Origin: CAVWDU01 sp963840725
GTDB taxonomy: Bacteria > Pseudomonadota > Gammaproteobacteria > Pseudomonadales > Halieaceae
Direction: 5' to 3'
NCBI GenBank assembly: GCA_963840725.1
Contig: CAWIZY010000033.1
Location: 1 to 62,481 of the forward strand
DNA: 62,481 bases
In this document: in pieces, positions 45,658 through 54,433 of the stretch
How positions within the stretch are numbered: the stretch's first letter is position 1
Layout: every line of letters starts with the position of its first letter
Position numbers and translations under genes: made by a program
Notes under the pieces: model-generated
The model's database searches: none
Seen by the model: the letters and a program-made list of their open reading frames with translations, nothing else
What the model was told of the DNA's origin: nothing

Positions 45658-46893
45658 CTATTTTGACTTGGCCAGGCCGAGCACTCGCTCACCCAGAATA
45701 TTGCGTTGAATTTCACTGGTGCCGGCGGCGATGGTAAACCCAAAGGAGTTCATATAGGCCAGCGGCCATTGACCGCCGGCCGGCGCATTATCGTCGCCCA
45801 GATACAGGGAGCCCGCAGCGCCGGTAATATCCAACGCCAGTTCGGCGTTACGCTGGGCAATTTCGCTCATTAACAGCTTGTTTTGCAGTGGTAAACGCAT
45901 CGGGTGGTCCACCAGTTCCGGCACGCGGGCACGGCGCTGATTCTGCTTCAGGCCCTCTTCGTTGATCAGCTGCTGTATGATGCGGTCGCGAATCCTCGCA
46001 TCATCGGCAGCAGAGCCTTCCCCACGGGGTGTCTGTCGAGCCAGCTCAATCAGGCCAGAGGCGCCAGCAGACGTACCGCCTTTGACCTGCATGCCACCGG
46101 CTCGAGGGGTTTGCAGCCCCCCCGCTCCGCGCTCATGCAGGAGGGTCGTCATTGCCACCTGCCAGCCCTTGCCCAGTTCATCCAGTCGATAGCTGTCATC
46201 GACCTCCAGATCCTCAAACAGCACCTCGTTAAAGCCGGTTTCTCCGGTGATCTTGATCAGCGGGCGCACAGTCACTCCCTTACCCAGAGCAGATTTTATT
46301 GGCACGACAAAATACGATAAGCCCTCGTACTTGTGGCCCTTGTCCGTGCGCAAAAGAATGATCATCCACTCGGCAAAATGAGCTAACGACGTCCAGACCT
46401 TGTGCCCATTGATGACCCAGCGATCGCCTTTCTTGGCGGCAAATGTTTGCACGCTGGCCAGATCGGAGCCTGCTCCAGGCTCACTGAAACCCTGGCACCA
46501 GATGTCTTCTCCAGAGAATAACCGCGGCAACAACCGCTGCTTGAGCTCCGTCTGGGCATGATAAAACACTGTGGGCGCGGCCATACCCAGTCCAATCACA
46601 TTGGGAAAAAAAGGTGTCCGGGCAGCCAGCATTTCTTCGTTGGCTACCCGTTGGCAGTCTTCCCGGCCAGACCCGCCGACCGCCTCCGGATAGTCACAGC
46701 CAACCAGACCCGCCGAGTAGGCGGACTGCTGCCAGGCCTGCAGGTAACCCAACTGCTCGCGGGTCATGATTTCCAGCGGCGATTGCGGCAGTCGGACCGG
46801 TGGCTCCCCGGGATGGTTATCTCGCAGCCAATCGCGGCAGTATTGGCGGAACTCCGCCTGTTGCGGGCTATCTTTCTCTGCACTGGTCGACAT
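45658..46893 (-). CDS. acyl-CoA dehydrogenase
   Basis: A 411-residue acyl-CoA dehydrogenase. ATG 46893 (MSTSAEKDS) is preferred over 46992 since it fits the family N-terminus and has a GGGGGA stretch upstream. It shows the FAD and substrate motif WCQGFSEPGAGSDLASVQT near residue 140-158 and WVINGHKVWTSLAHFAEW near 175. The C-terminal FGFTIAAGTSEIQRNILGER carries the conserved TSEIQ. The partner gene follows directly. Together with the adjacent amidohydrolase this looks like part of a catabolic path for an amide or a cyclic or branched acid, but no substrate is evident. Confidence 0.92.
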   Translation of the reverse strand: MSTSAEKDSPQQAEFRQYCRDWLRDNHPGEPPVRLPQSPLEIMTREQLGYLQAWQQSAYSAGLVGCDYPEAVGGSGREDCQRVANEEMLAARTPFFPNVIGLGMAAPTVFYHAQTELKQRLLPRLFSGEDIWCQGFSEPGAGSDLASVQTFAAKKGDRWVINGHKVWTSLAHFAEWMIILLRTDKGHKYEGLSYFVVPIKSALGKGVTVRPLIKITGETGFNEVLFEDLEVDDSYRLDELGKGWQVAMTTLLHERGAGGLQTPRAGGMQVKGGTSAGASGLIELARQTPRGEGSAADDARIRDRIIQQLINEEGLKQNQRRARVPELVDHPMRLPLQNKLLMSEIAQRNAELALDITGAAGSLYLGDDNAPAGGQWPLAYMNSFGFTIAAGTSEIQRNILGERVLGLAKSK

Positions 46894-47040
46894 ACTGGGT
46901 ATCCCCCGGTGTGGGTGGGTTGAAGTAGAGCGCTGCTGAATTCTAGCGGCCGACTGCCCCGCGTGGAAGGCTTGCGCGAGATTCGTCCGCATTGATGACC
47001 AAGGTGCAAACAGCGTGCAGGCTGGCCTGATCAGCCAGCG

Positions 47041-47304
47041 TCAATAGTGTGGCGGTTTCTCCTGACCCGAATTGCCCCCTTCCTCAAGCTGCGCTGCCTG
47101 GGCATCCTGGCGCTCTCGCAACCACTCCAGCTGCCGGCGCATCACCAGAATCGCCTGCTGTTGTTCGGCCAGCGCATCCTGCAAGGCCTGTACGGTATCT
47201 TCCTGGAATGCCAGCTGACTCTGTAGCTCAACCAACTGTTCCTGGGTGGCACAGGGCTCTGAATCCTGGGGCTCTGGTGCCTGGGGCCCCGGCGGCTCGG
47301 TCAT
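47041..47304 (-). CDS. slyX: SlyX family protein
   Basis: An 87-residue coiled-coil protein: a long heptad helix (residues 20-70) with QLAFQEDTVQALQDALAEQQ and the short C-terminal EKPPHY that identifies SlyX. Its function is unknown; it is a small cytoplasmic protein common in gammaproteobacteria. The N-terminus is Pro/Glu rich and unusually long. It is separated by about 150 bp from the divergent yciH gene. Confidence 0.88.
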   Translation of the reverse strand: MTEPPGPQAPEPQDSEPCATQEQLVELQSQLAFQEDTVQALQDALAEQQQAILVMRRQLEWLRERQDAQAAQLEEGGNSGQEKPPHY

Positions 47305-47456
47305 TCTCTATCCTCTATCTGGCGGTGAGCGGAAGTGACGCCGTTGGCGAGAGTGCCAATGCACTGACTGCGGCTGCAATACTGCACAACACCCCTTCTC
47401 AAGTTGGCGATAGAGACTAAACTAGTCCAGTCTCAGCCGCAAAAGACTCGACCGCA

Positions 47457-47825
47457 ATGAGCAAAGCCAAAGCAAAAAACAGTCGCCTCGTCTATTCTAC
47501 CGACAGCGGCCGGTTGTGTCCTCAATGCCACCGCGCAATTGCCGAGTGCGTTTGCGGCAAGGCCCCGGGCGCAGCCGAAATCGGTGACGGAATCGTGCGC
47601 CTGCAGCGCCAGACCAAGGGTCGCGGCGGCAAGGCAGTCACCCTGGTGACGGGTCTGTCGCTGCCTCCGGAGGAACTGAAAACGCTGGCCAAGGCGCTTA
47701 AGCAGAAGTGTGGCGTGGGTGGGGCCATTAAATCCGGGGTCATTGAAATTCAGGGCGATCAACGCGAGGTGTTGAAACCGGAGCTGGAAACACGCGGCTA
47801 TCAGGTCAGGATTGCCGGTGGTTAG
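47457..47825 (+). CDS. yciH: SUI1/eIF1-family translation factor YciH
   Basis: A 122-residue SUI1-domain protein. An N-terminal Cys cluster (LCPQCHRAIAECVCGKAPG) could bind zinc and precedes the SUI1 fold with RQTKGRGGKAVTLVTGLSL and CGVGGAIKSGVIEIQGDQRE near the C-terminus. In E. coli YciH affects initiation fidelity at the ribosome. The sequence is complete at both ends. It is convergent with the arsenosugar-type glycosyltransferase (42 bp apart). Confidence 0.92.
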   Translation: MSKAKAKNSRLVYSTDSGRLCPQCHRAIAECVCGKAPGAAEIGDGIVRLQRQTKGRGGKAVTLVTGLSLPPEELKTLAKALKQKCGVGGAIKSGVIEIQGDQREVLKPELETRGYQVRIAGG

Positions 47826-47867
47826 CACGTCGGGTAATGACTGCGCTCCTCGAACGCGGCACTTGCT

Positions 47868-48500
47868 CTATGCGAGGTCATCGGCTTTTCGCAGCGCCTC
47901 CCAGACGCTGAGATCCTCGGGGCGGTCCACATCAGACAGCGGCGACAGCGCGCGCCAGGATAAATCAAGCTCTTGAGCGCGCTGCACCGTATCCTGAAAC
48001 ACAGAGGCCTCGCCCCAGGGTACCCCGGTAAACAAGGCTCGGGGCGATTTCGTCACCCCCAGCAGCACATAGCCGCCATCTGTCGCCGGCCCCAGCACGA
48101 CATCGTTATGCCTCAAAACAGACAGTGCAGCCGCTAAATAGCCGCGATCTATACCCGGACAGTCACTGCCCACCAGCACAACCTGGTGATAGCGTCGCAA
48201 GCCGTCGCGGATGGCGTGATGCATTCGCTCACCCAGATCCACACCTCGCTGTTGGCGCAGTGCCTGCACGCCCCACTGCAGACACTGTGCGACGGTCGGG
48301 TCTGTGGACGCTTCGCTGAGCCAGAGTTCCACGTCACCCAGACCACTGCCCACCAGGCGGCGGCAGGTCCACTGCATCAGTTGACGGTGCAGTTCACAGG
48401 CGTTCTCGGGCGATAGCGCGGGCAACATCCGGGTTTTCACCTTGCCCACACGGGGTGCCCGAGCAAACTGGATGAACAACGTGCTCGGTGCCACGCTCAT
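47868..48500 (-). CDS. TIGR04282 (DUF2064) arsenosugar-type glycosyltransferase
   Basis: A 210-residue nucleotidyl- or glycosyl-transferase-fold protein. FIQFARAPRVGKVKTRM near the N-terminus is the family signature (like a CobU/MobA-type KT loop), followed by SDCPGIDRGYLAAALSVL near residue 115, GPATDGGYVLLGV and the C-terminal SDVDRPEDL. ATG 48500 overlaps the stop of the preceding gene by ATGA, so translation is coupled. In genome surveys this family clusters with TIGR04283 and the radical SAM ArsS, as here. Biochemical proof of its role is lacking to my knowledge. Confidence 0.85.
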   Translation of the reverse strand: MSVAPSTLFIQFARAPRVGKVKTRMLPALSPENACELHRQLMQWTCRRLVGSGLGDVELWLSEASTDPTVAQCLQWGVQALRQQRGVDLGERMHHAIRDGLRRYHQVVLVGSDCPGIDRGYLAAALSVLRHNDVVLGPATDGGYVLLGVTKSPRALFTGVPWGEASVFQDTVQRAQELDLSWRALSPLSDVDRPEDLSVWEALRKADDLA

Positions 48501-49177
48501 GGGGATTGCCTGTAGTAATAGCGCACCAATCGCTGTGGCGAGACGCCCACAAACCAGGCCAGACGCAGCAACCACATTCGTGCCACGGTGGCGGCAATGC
48601 CGCCCGACTCCCAGCGCCGGCTGGAAGTGACGACGGGATCCGGGATAATAGTGGGTGGCGCGACCCGCCGCAGACGCTTACAGAGTTCCACATCTTCCAT
48701 CAGTGGTATCGCTGCAAAGCCGCCGCTGCGCCGAAACAGTGCCGCGCTCAGGAATATCATCTGGTCGCCGGTGGCCACCCGGGTCAGCCTTGAACGCTGG
48801 TTCATGGCCCATTCAATAACCCGAAAAGCCGGCTGCCGCCCACTGAGCCTGACCCGACAGAAACCCCAGGCCGGAGCGGCCCGCAGGCTGGTCTGCAAGG
48901 CCTCGGCATCGACTCCGGGTCGACTGTCTGCATGCAAGAAAAACAGGTATTCACCGCTCGCAGCCGTCGCGCCCTGGTTCATCTGAGCCGCACGGCCACG
49001 GGATCCCTGCAACAGACAATCGCAACCTGCGGCGGCCCGGGCAACAGTGGCGTCGCTACTCCCCCCGTCGACGACAATCAACTCCGCCTCGGGATAACGC
49101 TGTCGCAGAACGTTCAGTAGTGGCTGGATGGTGTCGGCCTCATTAAGTACCGGCACGATAAAACTGCAGTGGGGCAT
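48497..49177 (-). CDS. TIGR04283 arsenosugar-type glycosyltransferase (GT2)
   Basis: A 226-residue family 2 glycosyltransferase. The nucleotide-sugar fold shows VPVLNEADTIQPLL near residue 8, LIVVDGGSSDATVARA near 34 and FFLHADSRPG near 80 as the DxD-like site. MEDVELCKRLRR near 183 holds the catalytic acid and VATGDQMIFL precedes it. The start ATG shares one base with the ArsS stop (TGATG) and its own stop overlaps the next gene, so the three genes form a tightly coupled operon. The sugar acceptor is inferred to be an arsenic compound from neighbour genes only. Confidence 0.88.
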   Translation of the reverse strand: MPHCSFIVPVLNEADTIQPLLNVLRQRYPEAELIVVDGGSSDATVARAAAGCDCLLQGSRGRAAQMNQGATAASGEYLFFLHADSRPGVDAEALQTSLRAAPAWGFCRVRLSGRQPAFRVIEWAMNQRSRLTRVATGDQMIFLSAALFRRSGGFAAIPLMEDVELCKRLRRVAPPTIIPDPVVTSSRRWESGGIAATVARMWLLRLAWFVGVSPQRLVRYYYRQSP

Positions 49178-50136
49178 CAGGCCTCCAACGCACCCCCGCA
49201 GCTGCTGCCCTGCCCTGCCGCACAGCCGTAGCAGTGCTCCCCGATCGCAACCGGTTCCCCTTCAAGCTCGAGGCCGGCCAGCAAATCACGGATATGGCGC
49301 CGGTCCCTGGCAAGCATTGGCATGTCCAGCATCTGATTAAAATCGCAATCGTATAGGTAGCCCTGCCAGTCAACACTGAGCAGGTTGCGGCACATCAGGG
49401 TGGCCAGATTATCGGCACTGAAGTTGGCTCGCAGTAAGCGCATGTAGGGAAGGTACTGGTCCTGGGCCAGTAGCACCGCGCCAAAGCGGCTGATGGGCAT
49501 ATTGGTAATCGTGAACAGATGGTTAAATTCAACCCCGAAACGACTGCCCAGCTCGCGCTTGTAATCCACCTCCAGCGCGGCCTGTGGCGGCGGCAATACA
49601 GCGCCCACCGGGTTGTAGACCAGGTTCAGCACCAGGTCCGGGTGACGGGCATAGCCCATCTCGTTCAGCCGGTGCAGCGCAGCGATACTGTCATAGAACA
49701 CGCCTTTGCCCCGCTGCTGCTCGACGTTCTCCTCCAGGTAGCAGGGCAGCGAAGCACTGATCTCCACCTGCTGGCTGGCGAGAAACTCTGCCAGGTCTTC
49801 CTGCCCGGGTTCCAGCAGAACGGTGAGGTTGCAACGGTCTATGACCCGCACGCCGAGAGCCCTCGCCCTGGAGACCAGCTCCCGAAAATGCGGGTTCAAC
49901 TCTGGTGCACCGCCGGTGAGGTCCAGCGTCGTTATGCGAGCGCGTTCGAGTAATTCCAGCACCCCGTCCACTGTCTCGGCATCCATGAGTTCCGTGCGTT
50001 GGGGGCCTGCATTTACATGACAGTGCACACAACTCATATTGCAGAGGTAACCCAGATTCACCTGCAGTGTCTCGAGCGCGCCTCGCTGGACTGCAGGAAA
50101 GTCGGTCTCCAGCAACAATGGACGGGTGTCTTGCAT
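49177..50136 (-). CDS. arsS: arsenosugar-type radical SAM protein ArsS (DUF3641)
   Basis: A 319-residue radical SAM enzyme. The iron-sulphur motif is CNMSCVHCHVNAGP near residue 33-46. LDLTGGAPELNPHFRELV (residues 70-90) follows as the SAM-binding GGxP region. The C-terminal DUF3641 part ends with several Cys (LMCRNLLSVDWQGYLYDCDF, then GCAAGQGSSCGGALEA). All are cysteine; some relatives carry selenocysteine. The known role of ArsS is attaching the adenosyl part in arsenosugar synthesis after arsenic methylation by ArsM. No arsM is in this window, so it must lie elsewhere or the substrate is different. Confidence 0.85.
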   Translation of the reverse strand: MQDTRPLLLETDFPAVQRGALETLQVNLGYLCNMSCVHCHVNAGPQRTELMDAETVDGVLELLERARITTLDLTGGAPELNPHFRELVSRARALGVRVIDRCNLTVLLEPGQEDLAEFLASQQVEISASLPCYLEENVEQQRGKGVFYDSIAALHRLNEMGYARHPDLVLNLVYNPVGAVLPPPQAALEVDYKRELGSRFGVEFNHLFTITNMPISRFGAVLLAQDQYLPYMRLLRANFSADNLATLMCRNLLSVDWQGYLYDCDFNQMLDMPMLARDRRHIRDLLAGLELEGEPVAIGEHCYGCAAGQGSSCGGALEA

Positions 50137-50174
50137 CAGCTCCGGTACTCGCGGCGATTAATAGGAGTCAGTCC

Positions 50175-52118
50175 TCAATAGGTGAGCGCCCGCTCCTCAC
50201 GGGTCAGCAGACTGTGAGGCTCGCCTATCAAGTACTGGAACACAACATTGTACGACAAGACAGCTTGCACGTAATTCCGCGTCTCGCGATAAGGAATAGT
50301 CTCTATCCACATCTCAACCGGCAGCGTTTGTTCCGACACCTTACGCCAACGGTCCACCCGATGGGGGCCCGCGTTGTAGGCGGTGAGCGCAAATACCCGG
50401 TTGCCATCGAATCGATCGAGTAACTGGCGATAGTAGGCGCTGCCCAGCAGCACGTTGTTCTCCACTTTGTACAGATCTGCATTGCGGTGTCTGCGCCCGA
50501 GACTGGAAGCCACCTGCTTTCCCGTGGCGGGCATGATCTGCATCAGGCCCCGGGCACCGACTGGCGAGCGGGCCTCCGGGAAAAAAGCACTTTCACGGCG
50601 CGCTATTGCCATCAGTTCGGTACTTGGAACGCGTTGAAGCGAGGCGTAGTGACTGAAGGTGTCCTCGTAGGCTATGGGGAATCGCAGATCGAGTTGATCC
50701 CAGGCCTTGGCTTTATTTGCGGCATCAATGGCCAGACGATGCCAGCCCTGCTCGTAAGCCAGCGAGGCCAGCTCGCGACGCTCAGTGGCATCGTCCGAGT
50801 CCTGCAGCACCTTGAACCATTCAGAGTGGGCCAGGTTTGCTTCGTCGTGATAGTAGAGTTCCTCAACACGCTGCACGGCGGGGAGGCGTTTAAGCGGCTC
50901 GTGACGCGCCGACTCCAAAACCAGGGGCTGATGATTAAAGGCATAGGGCTCGCCGAGTTTATCCGCCGCCAGGAAGCTGTAGTAGCCGCGCTCCGTCGCC
51001 AGGGACTCGAGGGCCTGCTGAGCTGCCTTTCGATTGCCCGATCGCGCATCCACAGCCGCCTGCCAGTATCGCCAGCCACTGTCAGCGCGCGCGGTCGGTG
51101 ACAGCAACGGCAAGCTGTCCCGCAGCGTATTCCAGTCCTGTTCACCCAGGGCCCAGCGCAGCCGGATTTCAACCAGTTTATCGTCGCCCAGCCGCTGCAG
51201 GGCACCGCTGAGCCACGGTGTGTTCGCTTCGGTTTTGGCGAACAGGCTCTGTAAGGCGATCGCATACTCCACGGACTGCACCTGCGTCGCGGAGAATTCC
51301 AGTGCCGCCTGATAGTGTTCCCAGTGTGTCAAAGCTGCCTCGGGGTTGAAGCGAGCAAGGTATGCGAGCCCCTGAGCCACGATATCGGCGGAGTAGTCAC
51401 TGGAGGCCGGTAAATTGATCGAGCGCATTCGATCCGGCTTGGCATAAACAGCCTTCAACTTGTCTGACCAGGGCTTCAGCGCCGGGCTACCCTGACGGGC
51501 CACATACTTCATCAGCGAGCCCTGACGGGCCTCGAAGGTCTTGAGCAATCGAGCCCAAACGATATCGTCGGTCAGCGCACCGGAATCAATCCAGGCGTCA
51601 AACAATGGGTCGCACTCGTCGGGGCGTGACTTACCGTAAACCCAAAGGCGTTCAGCCCCTGCCCAGGCCGCGCTTTTCTCCCCTTCAGCGAGTTTGGCGC
51701 GAAAGAAGTAGCACTTGAGCCGGACATCGTTCGGCTCATCAGGCATCACGGCCAGAAAGTCCTTCCAGCGCCGCTCCTTGCCCGCCGCTCGCAAGTAAAT
51801 CGCCAAAAATCGGTTGGGCAGCGGGGAATTAGCGCTGGCATCGAGAAAGCGGCGCGCATCGGCTGGCCTGACATCGCCAGGCTGGCGGGTCAGCGTGAAA
51901 TAATCGAGGTAGATGGCCAGCGGGTAGTCGTCCAGACCGGGACGCAGTTGCCGATATTCGGTCCATTCCCCGCGGTCGATAGCCTCCATGGCGTCACCGT
52001 ACTGCTGGCGAGCCGTATCGAGTGATGGCGCGATCCCCGCGGACGCCGGTGCGACAGGAAGCACCAGCGCCAGCAGCAGTGCGCAGATCAAGTGGTGAGT
52101 AGCGTGGCTCGCAGCCAT
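50175..52118 (-). CDS. slt: soluble lytic murein transglycosylase
   Basis: A 647-residue periplasmic lytic transglycosylase. ATG 52118, with AGAGGT upstream, gives a signal peptide (residues 1-28); the longer frame to 52199 would be unneeded. A long superhelical U-domain occupies residues 30-460. The SLT domain carries the catalytic Glu in MAIARRESAFFPEARS near 485, GARGLMQIMPATGKQVA, and FALTAYNAGPHRVDRW near 570. It cleaves the MurNAc-GlcNAc bond to leave 1,6-anhydroMurNAc ends. The gene is separate from the arsS operon by 38 bp and its promoter lies in the 52119-52446 gap. Confidence 0.93.
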   Translation of the reverse strand: MAASHATHHLICALLLALVLPVAPASAGIAPSLDTARQQYGDAMEAIDRGEWTEYRQLRPGLDDYPLAIYLDYFTLTRQPGDVRPADARRFLDASANSPLPNRFLAIYLRAAGKERRWKDFLAVMPDEPNDVRLKCYFFRAKLAEGEKSAAWAGAERLWVYGKSRPDECDPLFDAWIDSGALTDDIVWARLLKTFEARQGSLMKYVARQGSPALKPWSDKLKAVYAKPDRMRSINLPASSDYSADIVAQGLAYLARFNPEAALTHWEHYQAALEFSATQVQSVEYAIALQSLFAKTEANTPWLSGALQRLGDDKLVEIRLRWALGEQDWNTLRDSLPLLSPTARADSGWRYWQAAVDARSGNRKAAQQALESLATERGYYSFLAADKLGEPYAFNHQPLVLESARHEPLKRLPAVQRVEELYYHDEANLAHSEWFKVLQDSDDATERRELASLAYEQGWHRLAIDAANKAKAWDQLDLRFPIAYEDTFSHYASLQRVPSTELMAIARRESAFFPEARSPVGARGLMQIMPATGKQVASSLGRRHRNADLYKVENNVLLGSAYYRQLLDRFDGNRVFALTAYNAGPHRVDRWRKVSEQTLPVEMWIETIPYRETRNYVQAVLSYNVVFQYLIGEPHSLLTREERALTY

Positions 52119-52247
52119 CTTGTTACCTCTTTTATTTCCCCTGTACCACCAGCCGGTCTCGACCTGCTCACGATCGAGTCTTGATCTTCTCACGATCAAG
52201 TCACGACCCTGCGGCAGTCAAACAGGCAATTAACCAGTCCCCTTTAT

Positions 52248-52302
52248 GCTCAATTACCGCTCAATTACCGCTCAATTACCGCTCAATTACCGCTCAATTG
52301 AC
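52248..52302. repeat. five 11-bp tandem units
   Basis: Four exact copies of GCTCAATTACC and a fifth, GCTCAATTGAC. They occupy the middle of the 328-bp gap between the divergent slt and VOC genes. No gene is supported in the gap. Confidence 0.9.
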
Positions 52303-52446
52303 GCGCAATCTACACTCAAGCTCGCTCGGGGGCCCCCTGATAATTACCGGTCCGCAACGCCATGAAACCCGGTTGTTGGCTCACTCACAGAGTGATACGG
52401 TCGGGGTCGAAAAGCAAGCCGTGAAGTCACAATTGAGGAATGCGCC

Positions 52447-52848
52447 GTGTTCAATGGTATCCATCATATTAATCTGTTGGTTCGAGATCTCGACCAGGCG
52501 GTCGCGCGCTACCGGCAGCTACTGGGTATCGAGACGTTTGAATTCGCCGAACTGGACGGGCGCGGAGTGAGGACCGCCCGCTTTCGTGTCGGTGACACCT
52601 GGCTGGTGCTGGTGCAACCCACCGATCCGCAGGGCGTTCCGGGGCGGCATTTACAAACCCACGGCGAAGGCTTGTTTCTGCTTTCACTGGGGGTCGACTC
52701 ACTCGATAAGGCCACATCAGAGATCAACGCCCGCGGGGGACATTTCACCAGCGAGGCACCCCGCAGCGGCCTCGATGACTGGCAGGTGATCGATCTGGAC
52801 AAGGAGCAATTCTTTGGCGCCAGCTTGCAACTCTGCGAGCAGAACTGA
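52447..52848 (+). CDS. VOC-family (glyoxalase-like) protein
   Basis: A 133-residue vicinal-oxygen-chelate protein with a GTG start and TTGAGGAA upstream. Two beta-alpha-beta-beta-beta modules are visible: residues 3-60 (GIHHINLLVRDLDQAVARY) and 75-130 (EGLFLLSLGVDSLDKATSEI). Metal ligands are probably His 7, His 72 or so and Glu 122. The closest role by length and pattern is methylmalonyl-CoA epimerase or a glyoxalase, but I cannot decide. It lies upstream of the catabolic operon on the same strand, separated by the sigma-54 control region, so it is likely an independent transcript. Confidence 0.85.
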   Translation: MFNGIHHINLLVRDLDQAVARYRQLLGIETFEFAELDGRGVRTARFRVGDTWLVLVQPTDPQGVPGRHLQTHGEGLFLLSLGVDSLDKATSEINARGGHFTSEAPRSGLDDWQVIDLDKEQFFGASLQLCEQN

Positions 52849-52936
52849 GTTTGGGGCACCCCAAACAATCAGACTCACCCAGCTCCCAACCCCCGGCCGG
52901 AGGGACCCCGCGCTCAACCAATGCCTTCGCCAATTC

Positions 52937-52969
52937 ATTCAGTATGAAAGATTATTTTTCATACTGAAT
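52937..52969. promoter_or_regulatory. 13-bp inverted repeat, candidate upstream activating site
   Basis: ATTCAGTATGAAA and TTTCATACTGAAT are perfect inverted copies with a 7-bp spacer, about 120 bp upstream of the -24/-12 element. No gene or terminator function fits well (no T-run on the outgoing strand after VOC beyond the arm itself), so it is more likely a protein-binding site for an enhancer-binding protein. Confidence 0.6.
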
Positions 52970-53025
52970 TATTTTGTGAGAAACTACCCGCTATCGTAAC
53001 TCTGGGCCGAGCCTGTATGCGCAAG

Positions 53026-53036
53026 TCAAATTATTG
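53026..53036. promoter_or_regulatory. candidate IHF site
   Basis: TCAAATTATTG fits the core of the IHF consensus (WATCAANNNNTTR) at TCAA-N4-TTG. It lies in an AT-rich tract between the inverted repeat and the sigma-54 element, the usual place for a bend. Confidence 0.4.
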
Positions 53037-53090
53037 TTTTATATGATTTTTTTTGCGGCCGAGGATAGTTATCAGTGGATTTGGGTCAAG

Positions 53091-53108
53091 TTGGCATTGT
53101 TCCTGCAA
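53091..53108 (+). promoter_or_regulatory. sigma-54 promoter (-24/-12) of the CoA-transferase operon
   Basis: TTGGCATTGTTCCTGCAA matches TTGGCACG-N4-TTGCA at GG and GC with exactly 10 bases between them, the invariant spacing. Transcription would begin near 53120, about 115 bp before the ATG at 53234. Confidence 0.65.
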
Positions 53109-53233
53109 CGCCCCCGACGAGTGACTTTTCACTTTGAATTGCCGACTGCCGGCTGCCGCACGTGACAGACCACCGTCATGATCAACGCATCAGCTGTCGC
53201 GCCAACGACACCCAAACGGAGAGCACAAGACTG

Positions 53234-54433
53234 ATGTCCAAACCCCTCGCAGGTCTTCGGGTGCTCGACCTGACCCACATGCTCTCCGGCCCCTACGGCG
53301 CCATGATCCTCGCGGACCTGGGAGCCGAAACCATCAAGGTGGAGCCCCTGCACGGTGAGGGCACGCGCAAGCTGCTGGCCACCGACCCCGCGAATTCCCT
53401 GGATGGACAAGGCGCCTACTTCATCACGCTCAACCGCAACAAGCAAAGCGTAGCCCTGGACCTGAAGTCAGAGCAGGGCCTCGCGGTATTCTACGATCTG
53501 GTGCGTGAGGCGGACATTGTTATCGAAAACTTCAGTGCCGGCGTGGCGACCAAGTTGAAAATCGATTACGAGAACTTGAGCGCTATCAATCCGCGGATTA
53601 TCGCCTGTTCGATCAGTGGCTTCGGCGCCTCGGGTCCCAACTTTCAGCGACCGGCCTTTGACCAGGTGGTTCAGGCCCTTGGCGGGGGCATGTCCATCAC
53701 CGGGGCCGACCCGGACCACCCGATGCGCGCTGGAATCCCCATAGGTGATCTGGGCGGCGGCATGTTTGGGGCCATGGGCGTTATGGCTGCGCTCTATGAA
53801 CGCGAGCGCAGCGGTCGCGGACAGCACGTGGACATTTCCATGCTCGACTGCCAGATTTCCATGCTCAATTATATGGCCACCATGTACTTTTTATCCGGCC
53901 AGGACCCGCACCCCATCGGCAACGCTCACTTCGTCCACGTTCCCTACAACAGCTACACTACCCGTGATGGTCATATCATTATCGCGGTGATCTTCGACAG
54001 CTTCTGGACCAACCTGCTGGAGGTGATAGACCACGAGCCTTTCCGCGCCGAAAAATACCTCACCCAGCCCGGGCGACTCGAAGACAAGACGCTGATCGAC
54101 AGCAAACTGAACGAAATTCTCGCCACCGAAACCTCGGATTACTGGCTCAAACGCCTCACCGAAAAACGCATTCCCTGCGCCCGTGTCAACCGCTTCAGTG
54201 ATGCCCTGGCGGATGAGCAGGTACTGGCACGCAACATGGTCGTGGACCTGAAGCATCCCGGCGGGGCCACCACCAGGGGGCCCGGTAACCCGATCAAGCT
54301 GTCGCGCTCGGGCGAGGAATCCTTCTCGCCTGCCCCGCTCTTGGGCCAGCACACCGACACCGTGCTCGGGGAACTACTGGGCTACGACGCCGAAGCAATC
54401 GCCAGCCTGCGCGCAGCGGGCGCTATCGTATGA
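53234..54433 (+). CDS. family III CoA-transferase (CaiB/BaiF)
   Basis: A 399-residue enzyme moving CoA between carboxylic acids. Family motifs: LDLTHMLSGPYGAMILADLG at the start, LAD-LGAETIKVEP, NKQSVALDLKSEQG, then CSISGFGASGPNFQRPAFDQ near residue 135-155. The catalytic Asp of the family lies in the IGDLGGGMFGAMGVMAALYE region near 175. ATG 53234 is chosen (family N-terminus SKPLAGLRVLDLT). The stop overlaps the next ATG (ATGA), so it is coupled to the lyase. It would activate a dicarboxylic or hydroxy acid to its CoA ester for the lyase, but the acid is unknown. Confidence 0.93.
   Translation: MSKPLAGLRVLDLTHMLSGPYGAMILADLGAETIKVEPLHGEGTRKLLATDPANSLDGQGAYFITLNRNKQSVALDLKSEQGLAVFYDLVREADIVIENFSAGVATKLKIDYENLSAINPRIIACSISGFGASGPNFQRPAFDQVVQALGGGMSITGADPDHPMRAGIPIGDLGGGMFGAMGVMAALYERERSGRGQHVDISMLDCQISMLNYMATMYFLSGQDPHPIGNAHFVHVPYNSYTTRDGHIIIAVIFDSFWTNLLEVIDHEPFRAEKYLTQPGRLEDKTLIDSKLNEILATETSDYWLKRLTEKRIPCARVNRFSDALADEQVLARNMVVDLKHPGGATTRGPGNPIKLSRSGEESFSPAPLLGQHTDTVLGELLGYDAEAIASLRAAGAIV

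Noticed and set aside
52248..52302. possible CRISPR-like array
   Set aside because: The units are 11 bp in direct head-to-tail order without spacers, so this is a simple tandem repeat; the other arrays are likewise spacerless.
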